From NCBI RefSeq assembly GCF_958295425.1, contig NC_081142.1, positions 2,415,896-2,479,895 of the forward strand: 64,000 nt of DNA, given 5' to 3'. How positions within the stretch are numbered: the stretch's first letter is position 1; each line of letters starts with the position of its first letter. Origin of the DNA: Solea solea. Taxonomy: Eukaryota; Chordata; Actinopteri; Pleuronectiformes; Soleidae. Below the pieces are notes generated by a model. The model saw nothing but the letters and a program-made list of their open reading frames with translations, made no database searches and was not told the DNA's origin. A program made the translations under genes and the position numbers. Shown piece after piece: positions 36,558 to 49,900 of the stretch.

Positions 36558-36841
36558 AAGGATTACAGGAGGAGCTTTTATTTGGCCCTTCGATAAAAAA
36601 AAAAAAAGAAGAAGATGAAGTCCCTAAATCCGTTAACATGTATACGTTTTTAAATATTAACTTTCTCTACACACATGTTGCGTTGCGTTTGTTTTAGTTT
36701 ATTCTTTCATGGTATAATGAGTTCATTAATTCAGTGAAGCCGCAGCAGCTTCAGTCGTCTTAGCGACTCCCAGGTTTTGGTTGCTAAGTAACAACAGACT
36801 CGACTTAAAGCGTTTTTTTTTGTTTTTTTTTGAAGTTCACT

Positions 36842-36945
36842 AAGACTTATATATGTACTTTAGGCAAGGACCTTCCTCTATGGAGTCCGCCATCTTGTGC
36901 TGCCATGTTTCTACGGCAGCTCGAATGGACAAACCAGCCAGTGTG
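36842..36945. repeat. Interspersed repeat copy (partner at 41868)
   Basis: It shares GTCCGCCATCTTGTGCTGCC, ATGTTTCTA, GCAGC and TGGACAAACC blocks in order with 41868-41970. Family not identified. Confidence 0.6.
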
Positions 36946-38599
36946 AACGTTTTGAGTTTTAAAGCTTCTGCTTTAAAGCGGCTCAACATGAAAACCTGTC
37001 TGAGGTTTTGTGAAGACGAACTCTGTTTTCACCACACATGGACAACTCAGCGCTTGAGGGAAACATGGACATTCAAACGAGGGCAATTTGCAGAGACCCT
37101 CGATTCAGTGGAAGCGTGGTCGCGTGGTCGCGTGCGCACATGTGGAGCTGTGAAGTGTCTCTCCGTGGATGTGGAAAGTGACACAAGCCGTTTCACTCCT
37201 ATCTGTGTATCTTGGAAAAAGCCACGGTGACAGACACCAATAATCCCTCAACATGTATCGTGGTGTCACATGACAGCAGATAAAGGCACAGTAAGTTATT
37301 GCCGTAACAGATAAGAGGAATTGCATTTGTTTCGCTTTCCAGAGTTTAATATGACGTGTGCTCATGACTTCAGCCTGCGCTGATATTGTTCAGATATACT
37401 GAGGGCCTTTGTCCAAACCTTTCAAGCCCGTGTCAGAGGCTCAGAGTGGAAACAGCAGCGGCTCCTCGCATGAACCGAGAGGGAGAAACGCTGGTTTCCA
37501 TCAGACCAGATCAGACCAGATCAGACCAGATTGACAGACCGACACAATCTCTGACCATCTCGCACATGACATCAGACAATAACGAGAAGCATGCGACGAC
37601 GTGAGTGAAGTTAACGGAGTCCCCGCTCCGCGTATATATCACATTTGATGTCATGTACATGTTTGGTTTTTAATTCCCCTGTGAGCCACAGAACGTCTAA
37701 ACATCCTGACTGTGGCTGTAAATGTGAGGCAGACGACGAGCTGTCACACATCATCTTTCCTTTATGAGTCTTTTAATATCCTATACATGTTACTCTGGAC
37801 CCACGGCTCCTTGAAATCCTTGGATTTTTCTTCCAGGCCCTCGGAAGGTTTTGAAAATTGGAAGTGGTTGAATTTGAAAGTGAAGTTGAGGTAAGAAAGT
37901 AAGAAACAACAGAATAGTTGAGACATATTCTCTAATCCAATCCTCTCTTTACAGCCTGGTTTCATTACAAAATTTGTAATAGTTGCTCTCCCATCTGAAG
38001 CACATTCGGTCCTTGAATTTTAAGGCAATTGGTCCTGGAAAGTCTTTAAAATTGATGTGAAACAAGGTGTGTTTTATCTGAGAAGATTATAGATAAAAAA
38101 ACATGATATAATTGCTATTTAAGTACAGGATGATGACGATGATTTATGGAAAATATTAAGATTGATAAGATAGTAGAGCATAAAAAGAAGATTGATTGCT
38201 GTATAAATCTGTGTGTGTGAAGGTGAACGTGGAGCCTCGTCGTCTCGTAGTTGGTTTCAAAGTTTTTCCTCCTGGCGTAAAAGCGCGGCCTCCTCGAGAT
38301 TTAAGCCTCGATTCTGTTACAGACAGACGGGCCCCACCGTGAGGATCTGAGGCTCCTACTGGGCTGTCAACATTCCCTGCTCCGTAGCTCGGGGGCAAGA
38401 AACTCATACCAGCTTTCAAAAGTAGTGATGAGTAGAATCTTCAAAATCATCACTAAAAGGCAGACGAGAGCAGGAGGAGAAGAAGAAGAAGACTGACGCT
38501 GATGTCATGTCGTCCGTGAAAAACCCAACGAGAAGCAGAAGATTTGTGTTTGTGTTTCACAGTAAAAGCAGCAGCAGCTTCTCAGTTTCCACAGTGTGT

Positions 38600-38653
38600 G
38601 TGTGTGTGTGTGTGTGTGAGCTGCTGCTGCTGCTCACACACACACACACACAC
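38600..38653. repeat. GT/CA inverted repeat hairpin with CTG loop
   Basis: A GT run ending GTGAGC (to 38621) and a run starting GCTCACAC (from 38632) are exact inverted complements of about 22 bp. The loop between them is TGCTGCTGCT. Confidence 0.9.
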
Positions 38654-39319
38654 AGATTTATTTTACCTAGATAATTAACCACAGGTATGTTTTCACTAAT
38701 TATAGCTGAGCTCTCAGTCTGTTTTTTTGGGGGGGGGAATTTTGTACTAGTTTTGCATTTGTTTAATTTAACTTAAACTACTAGAGAAATATTTAAAAAG
38801 TTTTAAAATCCATCCATGTATTAATGTTGAACTGCAGGCGTGTTTAACACAGCATTTCTGTATTAAAGTGTGTTTGTGACATCTGTGGAACATTATTAAC
38901 ACCAGAAATGATGAGAGAAAGAAAATGAAAGGATTTTTTGTTGTTGTTGTTTAAATAATAATAATAATAAAAAAGTGTACATAATACATTTCAGGATTAA
39001 ACCTGGACCTGTACTGAAAAACACAAGTTCAGTTTTCCCCTCTGACATTTTAACTTTATTTAATGCACAACTTCAATCAGTATTTTTTATTTTACCTACA
39101 TATTTAACCACAGTTTCTAATGTATTTTAACATCATCTGTATTTATATATCTCTTTTATATCCTCTTAGACAATCATTACTTTTATTTTATTAACTTTTC
39201 AAGTTTGTTTTTGGATTTATTTATATTTAAATATAAATAATCACTTATTTTATAGAGGATAGATCGATAAATAGATGTATTTCCTTTTATAAATATAAAA
39301 AACTACATGTTTTATATGT

Positions 39320-39320
<1 letters not shown>

Positions 39321-39358
<38 letters not shown>
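39321..39358. repeat. (CTTT)n microsatellite
   Basis: About nine CTTT units in AT-rich intergenic DNA upstream of slco2a1. Confidence 0.9.
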
Positions 39359-39639
39359 ATATCTATATTTCTTATAGCTGTTCTTTTGTGCCTGTCATTG
39401 TATTCAGGTTTCATTTATGTATTAATGATTCGCTTCATTAACATTTATTGTTCATAAACGTGTTTTTTGTCCTTGTATATGAATAATATTCTCTTCTTGT
39501 TTTCTCTGTCAAAGTCATTTGTAAACGTCTGTTCTTAACACTGTTGTATAAACATGTTTTTATTATGATTCATAGTTAATTATTGTTATGATAAACTGCC
39601 ATAAATCAAACGTCTCCACAGTGTGTGTGTGTGTGTTTA

Positions 39640-39981
39640 TTTCACCACGAGCTCGCTGGTCTCGCGCTCGTAGGTGAAGAAAGTTGCGCAGGTTCGCGCG
39701 TGACTCAGCCAATCAGCGCGAGACTCTGTGTCCCCAATTCACAACTTTTCGAAAACATTCACGCATGTACGAAGTGTGGGCTGAGTGAGTCCCACTTACA
39801 TCACCACGCCGGCTGTGATAAAACAGCGCAGCAGCAGCAGCAGCTCACCGTGGGGGGGAAACACACACTCACACACACTCACACACACACACCCTCGAGA
39901 GGCTGCATTTTTCCTCATCCACGAGCCCTGCGAGGACACGAGGAGGACACGAGCTGTGGACATACATTGACGCCAGGAGCG
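39640..39981 (+). promoter_or_regulatory. slco2a1: slco2a1 proximal promoter and 5' leader
   Basis: CpG content rises sharply relative to the flanks. A TGACTCA (AP-1 type, 39701-39707) overlaps the approach to a CCAAT box (39709-39713). No TATA box is clear. A 7-codon upstream ORF (ATG 39765, stop 39786-39788) would lie in the leader if transcription starts near the CCAAT box. CAG5 (about 39828-39842) and CA-rich tracts follow. Confidence 0.5.
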
Positions 39982-40017
39982 ATGAAGGAAGCAAGGAGTG
40001 TGCGCTGCAGCATTAAG
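39982..40017 (+). CDS. slco2a1: slco2a1 exon 1 (coding part)
   Basis: ATG with G at -3, encoding [12 protein letters not shown] and donor AAG|GTAAGA, phase 0. The ARSV..IK part matches the end of human exon 1 (ARSVFGNIK). The N-terminus is about 20 residues shorter than human, so a further start cannot be excluded. Confidence 0.8.
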
Positions 40018-40115
40018 GTAAGAAGAAAAGCATCATATTTACTTTATTAACCTGCTGCACCTTCTTTTAAACTCTCTGTTTCACTACATTAATCATTCTA
40101 TTCTATTATATTATA

Positions 40116-40158
<43 letters not shown>

Positions 40159-43100
40159 AACACAAGCTATGAATAGAAATGTTTCCAGGGTTGTCTTTAT
40201 TTTTTTTATTTTCTAATAATCAATTATTTTCACATGTTCATCTGTACATGTTTAATATTTTTATATAAACTCTTAAAGTGTGATTGTAGAACTCAAGATG
40301 AGTTATAGAAAAGTATAAGAAAAGTATAAGAATATCCAAAATAAAGAAGCTGGAAAGCAGCAGCAATCTCTCAGTTTTTCAGGTGGTCTTTCCTGCTTCA
40401 GATGGAGTTTTAAATCTTTCAGTCCGTCAGTCAAATGTGTTTTTGCTTTGGTTTGACGACCGGTGTGAATTTAGAATTTTGCTGCTCTGATATTCTAACT
40501 GTCAGTGAGTTAAAACATGAGCAAATCAAAGCTCAGTGTAAGGCAACAATGGAAGAGGAGCGAGAAACAGTGAGTAACAGTGAGACCAAGCTCATGCATG
40601 TTGCAAAAACAAAGTGTGAAATGACGCGTCCTTCTTTCTTAGAATGAAGTGTGACTAATGTTCATTCTGTCAGTTTGGAGGAGACTTGACGTAACTTTGT
40701 CATTTCCACAAGATTTATTGGAAAAAGATCTTTACAGTGTTTACGCTCTGTGTTCTCACACATGGTGGTAGGTCCAGCTTCTTCATACCTTTATTTTCAG
40801 TCTTTACTTTACTTTAAAGCCCCCCCCCCCCATCACCACCACCACCACCACCACCACCACCATGGTGAAACCAAGATGTACAAATATAGAGCTCGAGGGT
40901 GGAGGACAGTCCATCTTATAGCCGTCGTGAACATTTCGTTTAAGAGCTCAGCATGAACTTAAGCCCACCCTTCACAGTATGATGAAGGGAGTAGTTTGGA
41001 ATAAGCAGCAGCAGGTAGTGTGTGTGTGTGTGTGTGTGTGTGTCAGTGTGGTATTTCTGCTCTAAGTCTTTACTACTGTACTCAGGAGCCATAGCAGAGG
41101 ATTTACACCGCGTCAAACAGTAAAGCCAGAGCTCCTGCCCTCACGTCTCACAACTGCAAATAAAGAGTTAGAAAACTGGCGCGGATCCCTTTCCCATAAA
41201 ACCCAATCACTGTGTGCTCAGCAGAGCCAGCTGGTCAACAAAGGTTTACTGGAAGAAATCCTGTGCATCCATCTTTTCTTGACAGTGGTACACACTGTAC
41301 AAGGCTTAATTCTCACATGTGCTCGGATTCATCAGGATGCACTGTTTGTTTTTTCATAACTTTCAACTTATCTAGCGTGGACTACACTTCGTCTGGCCTG
41401 CACCTGGTTTACGCCGTTTAAATCTCTTTAGGGATATCTGTCAAAATCCGAGCCAAGTTTCTGCTCAAGGGCACGTACTATCCATTTCCCGCCCAGTGGA
41501 CTGATGTTTATTGAAAGCCCGCATTTCCCGACAAGCTCCCGCTTCTCCCCGAGCCTCGTTGCACCTGAACGCACGGTTCATGATTGTTGCAGAGTTCACG
41601 AGGTCCAGGGAAATAAATATTTTCACTTTATTGTTGACGGACTGTTGAGAAGATTGAAGATGGTTCTTTCATGTTTGTTGAATGTGAATATGGTTATTTT
41701 AGCACCAAACTTGCAAAGCTGGAAGGAAACTAAATTCCCAACACTTGCAGATCAGTATTACAGGTCCAGCTTTTATTGGCAGAAACTGGATATAGAGACA
41801 ATCTGTATGTTTGTATAGGTGTGTAATAGTTTTAAATCAAACTTGTTTGGTTTCTGTAGTTCTGAAAATGTATTTTAGTAGGACTTAAGGCAAAGGCCTT
41901 GCTTTAGAGAGGCCGCCATCTTGTGGCGCCATGTTTCTAGAGCAGCACGAAAGGACAAACCCGCTTCAACATGCATTTTTCATTTTGAAGCTTTAAAACA
42001 TTTAAACCTTTAAAACATTATTACTTCTTTGTTTAATCTGAGTAAACGTTGCCTGTAACTCAGAGTAAGAAATGTTCACAAAAAGCTGCCATTAGTTGTG
42101 ATGTTAGCTGACATTTCTGAAGGTAACTTAAGTTAATTTAAGTCATACTGAGTTTCATATTAAATACATTGGTTAAAAAAGTTAATATTATCTTTTCTCT
42201 CTGCTTCGTATTTACTTTGTATTACTAATTCTAATTATTTTATAGAAATGGGACAGCTCATGACCTGGTGGAAAGGGAACTTGGCTTGTAACCAAAGGGT
42301 TGACGGTGTGAATAATGAAAGGTCAAGGGTTGGGTTACCTCTGAGCAAGGCCCCCAATCCCCATTGCTCCCCATTAATGGGATTAATTGGAGACTCTAAA
42401 TTGACCCCAGCGTCGGGGGCCCACATCCATTGTACTCCCACTGCCGGTCTCAAGCCAAAAGATAAAAGGGAGGGTTTTGTCAGGGCGTGCAAATCTCAAC
42501 TACTTGGATCACTGAGTAGGTGATCCACTGTGGCGACCCCGACAGACGGACAACCATTTATTTTCCTCAGCAGAAGCACATTTCAAATCTTTTATGTTTC
42601 ACTTTAACTTTGACAATTTCACCAAATCCACCAATTATCCAAATTAAGAAAAAGTAGCTCAAATGCAGATAGAGAATAAACACAGAGATATAACCAAAAA
42701 CTTTTATTTACCGACATTTATTAAAAGTGTTGAGCTTTTGCTTTTGTTTGAAGAACAAAAAAGTGGCAGCAATCTCAATGAAAACTTTAGCTAACCTGTA
42801 GGCTAGCATGCTACAGTATTAGCCTGTGTTGTGTTCACGTTGCTCCTGCCAAACATAGACAATATAGATAAATATATAAATATATATAAATATAGACACC
42901 TATAACAACGTTTTTTTTCAAATTGTTCATATTATTTATGGATTAAATGTACAATCATAGTGTTTCTTTGAGGTGCAGTGTGCTGGTTCCCTTTAGCTAA
43001 GCTAAGCTAACCATGTCCTAGCTGTAGCCTTAAATTTAACAGTGAAAACGTACTAACTTCCTCAGGTTAGTGAACAATATTGAGCTAATTAAATAAGCCT

Positions 43101-43912
43101 AATATTTTATTCATATTTAGCTTAGCCAAAACAGTTGGGTGACGCATGAGGCTGGAAGAAAGTAGGTGTAATATTAAATAAAAATGCCCCGCTTGTCAAC
43201 TTTCTATGGAATAATATGTTTGAAATGTGATATTATAAAATATGTAAAGTTAGCTTCATAACAGGTGATAACTTCAGCAGTGACAGATGACGTAGTTATG
43301 CCTGTTATGCTGTAGCTATGAGGTTTGTGTATGTTTATGTTTTGTTGTTAATGTCTCACCCCAGAGTCGACCCAAGGCACAAGGAAATGAAGCAGCTGCT
43401 TAGAGATATTTATAAATAGTAATAGTTATAATAGTGTTTATCTTTTCTAAGACATTGAACTGGTTAACGTTTCATTCAGGTTCAGTATCTCCACACTTAG
43501 TGCTTCACTTTGAATACAAAAAGAAAACTAAATACTTTTGTTTGCCCTCTAAGGTTAAAAAAACAAGAGTGACACTAGTTGGTGTAAATAGCAAAACTAT
43601 AATTAATGCAATTTAAAGTGTTACATTGTTATCAATAATAGTCAAGCACCGGCTACTCTGAGGTGCTTTGGCCCCCCAAATCAAATTCAGCTTAGGGGCC
43701 ACATAAAGGCTTGAGCCGGCACTGTCACACCCCTTCTCAGTGAATACGTGACCGAGCACATTAACAAAAAAATTCTATTCTATTGTCCAGCAAAACTGTT
43801 TGTTTGTGTCACAATGAAGGGAGGTGAATCTGTGGCTGGGCTTTCATACACTTCGCTTTTCCTTCTTTAGCTTTTGTTTTTTTTAAACAGGTGGGTCAGA
43901 CAATGTTTTTAT

Positions 43913-43969
<57 letters not shown>

Positions 43970-46900
43970 AAAAAAAGGAAGAAGCCATTTCCTCATGGAA
44001 AATCATCCATGAAAATCTAGCGCTAAAGTAAAAGTATTTGACATTCATGTGTGAACTTCCCGTGATTCTTCCCCTCACAGCGGGACAGAAGGCTGGGACA
44101 ATAATGTCCAGACAGAAGCAGCTGACAGTATTCAAAAAGGATACATTTGAAGAAAATCCATGGAGAATCCAACTCAGGGGAACCACTTCCCTGCTCTCTA
44201 ACATCAAATACGCTTAAATCTCTTGTATTAACAGTGTGGATAAATAGTAAATCCCTTTGTTTCAGTGTGAAACATACTGTTGGCACATTGCAGCACCCGC
44301 TCCCAATTATATCTGCTGCTCGACAGCTTGTAATACTGCATGAATAATGACCCGGTGTGAAGAACTCCCTTTCCCCCCCTACGTCTGAGGTTAAAGGTGA
44401 CTTTGTGCACTATAATGGATTATGTGTTGCAAAAAATGACTTTTCAGTGTTGAAGCCAAATTGTCAGAAAGCCAAAGATTTGTCTTGTCAGAATTATGAA
44501 CTCCGACTTTGTTAAAGCCTAAGTGGCTTTTAAGTTGACCTTAATGATCATATAATAACTTTATTGATATAAATCTCAAGTGAAATAAAGTCTTTGTTTG
44601 TCCAAGCAACAGGGTCCTCAATCTTGTAGATAATTTTAGCTTATTGGAATAAAAAAAGGAGGAGATAAAATATTGACAACAGTATAAAAGCATCTTTTGT
44701 GCGTGCTCAAAAACTGAAAAGCCAAGCTTTAATAAGAGCATTAGTTGTTCGGACTTGAACCCACAGATTATTCTCCCTCAGCGAAGCTGGCAGGCCGCAA
44801 ACAAACTGAAAGCTTGAATTTATAACTGTTTTCATAGCAATTTACTCCTAATCTCCACACATCTCTTGAGCGTCATTGGTGCGTTCATGGACCCCCAAGC
44901 GAATAAAGCAATGTACAAGGAGTCACATGGGCGTCTCTGAAAGCCTCCTGACACACGAGCGGGCGAGTGGCTCTGAGTTCATCCAGCGGCTGACTCTGAT
45001 CTTTCCACATCCTGATGTGTGAAGACAAAAAAGCCATGGGACAAATGAGTTGATGACACATTATCTGTGGTTGAGATATATCGTCCCATAAACATCAACG
45101 AGTCACACTTTCATCTTCAGGAGTTTTAAGCTTCTATAGCGTTTTATTGCTTAGCCTTAAAGGGATAGGCCAGGTTTTTTGAAGTGTGGTTATACTGACT
45201 TTACCTGTGATACCCTCAGGGTTCTGCCATCGCTGTGAACCAGCCTGAGACGCAGATGTTTGCCCATAAAAACTCATTTTAGTCACGAAACAAAGGGGTC
45301 ACCTACTATTTTATACACCTGCATATGTTTGCCACTCTTTTCCCTTTGGAAACTGACGTTTAAATGTCACTTAAACCATTCACTCCCTGCACAAAGTCTG
45401 AGGGACATTAACTAACCGAATGACGGAGCAGCAGACCAGCAGCCCCCTGTGTTTCTGATGCTTAAAAAGTCAAGTTTCTCTATGGACTTTGGTGTGGGAG
45501 AGTGAGATGGTTACCAACTTCAGTTTCCAGTTGAAAAGGGCTGTCTGATGGTGAGGAGAGGAGGTGATGTTATTTCTTAGATAGCATCGACTTAAGCAGG
45601 AGTAGATTTGATTTTTTGTGTGAGCCTTTTGTTAAAAGGCCATGTTTTCTGTGAGAGTGAGCATTTGTGCCTCAGGGTGGTTTCGAGCAAGCAAATCAGG
45701 GCTGACACATTTTCTTTAAAAAACCTGAACTATCTCTTTAATATATCATCATTTAAAAAAAAATTTTTTTTATCAAATGCAAATAAAAAAGTATATTATT
45801 TTGCTGGTTATTTCCCTCCATTATTTGATTGATTGTTTAGTTTGTAAAAAAGTACACAGTGAGAAAAGCCTTCAAACACACACACACACACACACACACT
45901 GTTGTCTTTACTGCAGCCAGTGTCACGAGCAGCAAGGGTTTTCGGGAACGTCGCGTACGTCAGAGATCTTTGTACGTCACAATAAAATGATGCATTGCAT
46001 CTGCAGCTGCTGAGTTGTAGATAGTATATTTACAAATCAGACAGATGTCTTTGTTGACTGCTGGGGACTCCCCGGTTATTTAAAGCATGAGGTCTTGTGC
46101 TGTTGTCAAAGTCTCATGAATCAATGTGTAAATGTGTGTGAAATCACTTGGGGAGGGTTTGTCAGAATGTTAATGCTTGTGGTGATTGTGAGGGGCCTCT
46201 GTCCCGTTCACAACATCTATGGAGAATAACTCATCCATGATTCATGACCGATAATGGACGAGTGTGGTCCACTCTCTTGGGTGATGGTGTGTTTGTGGAG
46301 CAGCTGTTTGGTTTCTCCTTGTTGAGGCACATGTAGGTATATCCAGTCTCTATTTGGGTGAACTAACAGTCACTTGGCTTTGTGCCATGTTTGAAAACTA
46401 ATGGCCACATATGGGATGTAGGTATGGCTTCTCTGAATTAAAACGTGTTCCTTGAAGCAATTTAGTACTCTCAGGAGGAATATGTTTTATGGTTACCTCC
46501 AAGTGAGTCCAGCCAAATGTCTCTCGCAGCTGATTGTACAAAATACCCCGTTGACATTTATGACTATAAGCTATTGTAGGTCCCATTTCATCACAGTTTA
46601 AAAAAAAACCAAAAATGATGTCGAGCAGACTGGATCGTCTTTGTGCTTCAGCACTTTTTTTAATAGGGTTCTAAATCATTAGACTTATTTTCCGTGTGTG
46701 CAGCTACATGATGCCACGATCCGATTTCTCTGCTGTCTGTCTTTCTTAGCTGTTCGTCCTGTGCCACGGCCTCCTGCAGTTGTCTCAGCTGCTGTACAGC
46801 TCTTACTTCAAGAGCACCATCACCACAATCGAGAGACGCTATGGCCTGAGCAGCTACTCCTCTGGAACCATTTCCTCTCTCCACGAGGTAGGAGCCAACA

Positions 46901-49900
46901 ATAACATGCCCTTAGATCACGATAGCTTTATTTCAAGGATACCAGTGACAAAGGAGGAATTGCAGAATAAGCAACATGTCAGAACTATACTTCCTCAGAA
47001 TTCAAGCAGGACACAAGTGTTTTTGGAACAATTTTATTACAGATATGGGGATCGGGAGTAATGAAGGAATGTTCTGTACATGCGCGTCATAAATCATGTT
47101 GGATTTTTTATGCTCAAGTGGGATTTAAATGCATCCCATGAATAACATGTTTTCCAGTTTATTAGGTTTCAGGTATCCGTGGCCACAGGTCACTTTAGAC
47201 ACAAATAAATCATTGTGTTTACATTTAGTTCCTTAGCAGTAGAGCCCAGGCAGGAAGTGTCACAAAACAATTTATAATATCAAAATAATCAATGTTTAAC
47301 GATATATACTAATGTTTATTCAATGTGCAACCACACTTTAATGTATAACACATCATTTAAAGGTTTTACCTCAGATTTGTTAAATGTTTAAATGGTTTCA
47401 TCAACTGAAACTCAGATGTAAAATTCTACCTTAAAGGTATTTTTTGTACATTATTATTGTGTTAACCTTCATGGACATAGAGCCGAGCCATACTTTACAT
47501 TTCAGAAGATACCTGGACATGATCAAAATTGCACATTGCAACCAACTAAATTCCTTTAGCCTGACTCTCCCCATCCAAATATGAGAAAGTCCTGTGGAAT
47601 TCAAATAGCATACAATCCTGAACGTCCCTCCTTATACCCAGGGTTTGTTTTATCCACTCTGTACAAACATGGCAGTACAAAATGATGCATTAATTCTGAA
47701 GTTATTAAAACAAAACAGTTCTTAATTTCAGGTGATAATTGATTCATTGAAGATCCCAGTAGATCCCCTTAAATATTACACACTCCACCTTTAAGCTACT
47801 ATAGAGACAGATAATACTTTCAAGAAGTGGTAGAGATGAAAATAGAGCAAAAAGCCCAGTGAATATTGTCCTTACCTTCCTGCAAATGTATATACTAAGT
47901 ATGAATGGAATTGTTTGAAAAGTGTGATGATAACAAATCACTGGATCCTGTTTAAACCTGTTTTTGTCTCTTAGATCAGTAACAGCATCCTGATCGTGTT
48001 TGTGAGCTACTTTGGAAATCGGGTCCATCGTCCCCGCGTCATCGGAATTGGCGGAATATTGATGGCCATCAGTGCCATGATCCTGACCTTACCTCACTTC
48101 GTATCCCAGCCCTACGAATACGACTCCGTTTTACACAGTAAGACCCTCGGCCACAAGGCCTCTCTATTTCCACCGGCTCTACTGTGACAGCTAATGTGAC
48201 TCAGGCCAGAGCAGGGGACTCATAAACGTAGAAATATGTCAGGGCAGTTTATGAGACTTTACCTAAGGGTTTGTCTGCAGCCGTTTTGAGCAAAGACTCC
48301 ACAGCAGTCAGCAGGGGTCAAACTAGTATCTGGTGTTTGGCTCGCTTGTGTATTAAGGAATCATGCTGGAGCTCTCCAGCTGAACTTCTGCATAAATCTC
48401 AAGGAAATTCATAATCTCTGTGCACTCACTAAAAGCTAAGGAGATTAGAAATACCCCCTGGGCTTTTCATTTGAAATAACAAACTCCCTCTTCCTTTAAG
48501 TACTTTACTTTGCCCCAGTTCCTCGGCGTCCCACTGTTTTTACAGTGAAAAACTTTCAGGAAATGAAACTAGTTGGCTATTGATTCACTGCCTCATCATC
48601 TACTCTGCCTTTGTTGTCTTTTCCTCCCTGTCTCTCCCTGTCTCTCCCCGTCCTTGACCACCTCCTGTGATCCAGATCGCCAAGATATTTGCAACCTGCA
48701 TCAGAACTCGAGCGACACTGAGTCATGTGGACGCGACGAGACCCGGCGTCTGACCGACACCAACAACCTGTGGATGCTCATGGCCACTGCTCAGCTGCTG
48801 TTTGGCGTGGGCTCGGTGCCGATTCAGCCCTTTGGGATTTCCTACATTGATGATTTTGCAGGACCTGGAAACTCCGCTGTTTACATAGGTGAATGTCTGT
48901 TCAGATGCTGATTGATTTGCTCAGATAAAGACAAATGTAGTCTTCTGGTTGCAAAACAAACACCCATTGCAAAGCGTTGAGATTTACACCTGTAACCAGA
49001 CACATTGGTGTTCACACATATGTGCCGTGCTTTATCGTCTCTCTTCCTCCGAATGGGAACATGATTTACAAAATTGACGCCATGTTCTTTTAAAAAGAAC
49101 TGAGACTGTTTAACTAAATGTAGTCATAAAACAGTGGATTTAAGTGCTAATTTTGTCCATCTTCCTCTGCTTCACTTTCACGTCACCTTTAATATTCTCT
49201 GCATGGTTATACGAGGTGATTCTGCAAGTGTACGTGTTTAAAAGCTCTTAAACCATCAAGTGTAAATGTTCTTAACACTTCACCTCATTTGTAAAGTTGA
49301 CTGGTTTTCATAAACGGAGGTTAAACGTTTTCACATGAGAGAGACAGAAGAACTGATGTCAGTTATTTGACTAGAACTCTGTTGCTAATAGATAACTTCA
49401 CACCTAAGCACACTTTAAAAAGTGTTTCTAATTCTAAGCCCTCTTTTTCTATATGCTGTTAAAGAAAGCAGCTTTCCACCACTCTAATAACAACATGCAA
49501 TAAAAGAAGACTAATAAATGAGTGCACACTTTTATTAGTTTTATTTGGAATGTTAACATAAAATCGCTTAACTTGATTATTTTTTTTCACAGTTGGGGAG
49601 CAGTAAGGGAAAAACAATAAAGTTGATTGGTTTTTTCTGTGTACATTCAGAACACTGTGTTCTCAGTGCTTTGCTCATGTTCAAAGAAAGGAAAAGAAGA
49701 AGAAGAAAGAAAGTCAGCTTCCACGTAATCTTAAATAAACCCACTCAGATGGTGGAAGTGAAGTGTAAATAACTACTCTTTGTGGAATTGGAGTGCTCAA
49801 TATCACATCACTTGAGAAACTCAAGGCCTTCTTATCATTCACAGCCATCCTGTTTGCCGTATCTGTTTTTGGACCTGCCATTGGCTTCCTGATGGGCTCA

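Larger units (their letters stand above)
33400..39600 (+). other. Intergenic region between ryk and slco2a1
   Basis: It contains decayed hAT-like sequence (about 35943-36557), copy 1 of a repeat with 'CCGCCATCTTGTG' (36842-36945), three direct copies of CAGATCAGAC-type units near 37504-37530, a GT/CA hairpin (38600-38653) and a CTTT array (39321-39358). Open frames are short and unsupported, and I see no gene. Confidence 0.55.
40018..46749 (+). other. slco2a1 intron 1 (6.7 kb)
   Basis: It contains an ATT array (40118-40156), a poly-C/CAC tract (about 40820-40862), a GT array (about 41020-41043), a repeat copy (41868-41970), a SINE (42250-42560), a TA array (43916-43963), a TTAA-flanked MITE (45161-45737) and a CA array (about 45876-45899). 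The 41504-41818 open frame has no recognisable family and no splice support. Confidence 0.55.
46888..49844 (+). other. slco2a1 introns 2-4 (non-coding parts)
   Basis: Introns 46888-47974, 48138-48675 and 48889-49844. AT-rich, no repeats or RNA genes recognised. Confidence 0.45.

Noticed and set aside
39625..39981. Long open frame upstream of slco2a1 as an extended N-terminus
   Set aside because: It opens at a GTG and has no ATG before 39982. Its Gln and His/Thr runs come from CAG and CA repeats.
41504..41818. 104-residue open frame in slco2a1 intron 1
   Set aside because: No recognisable domain, no splice context and no nearby promoter signal.
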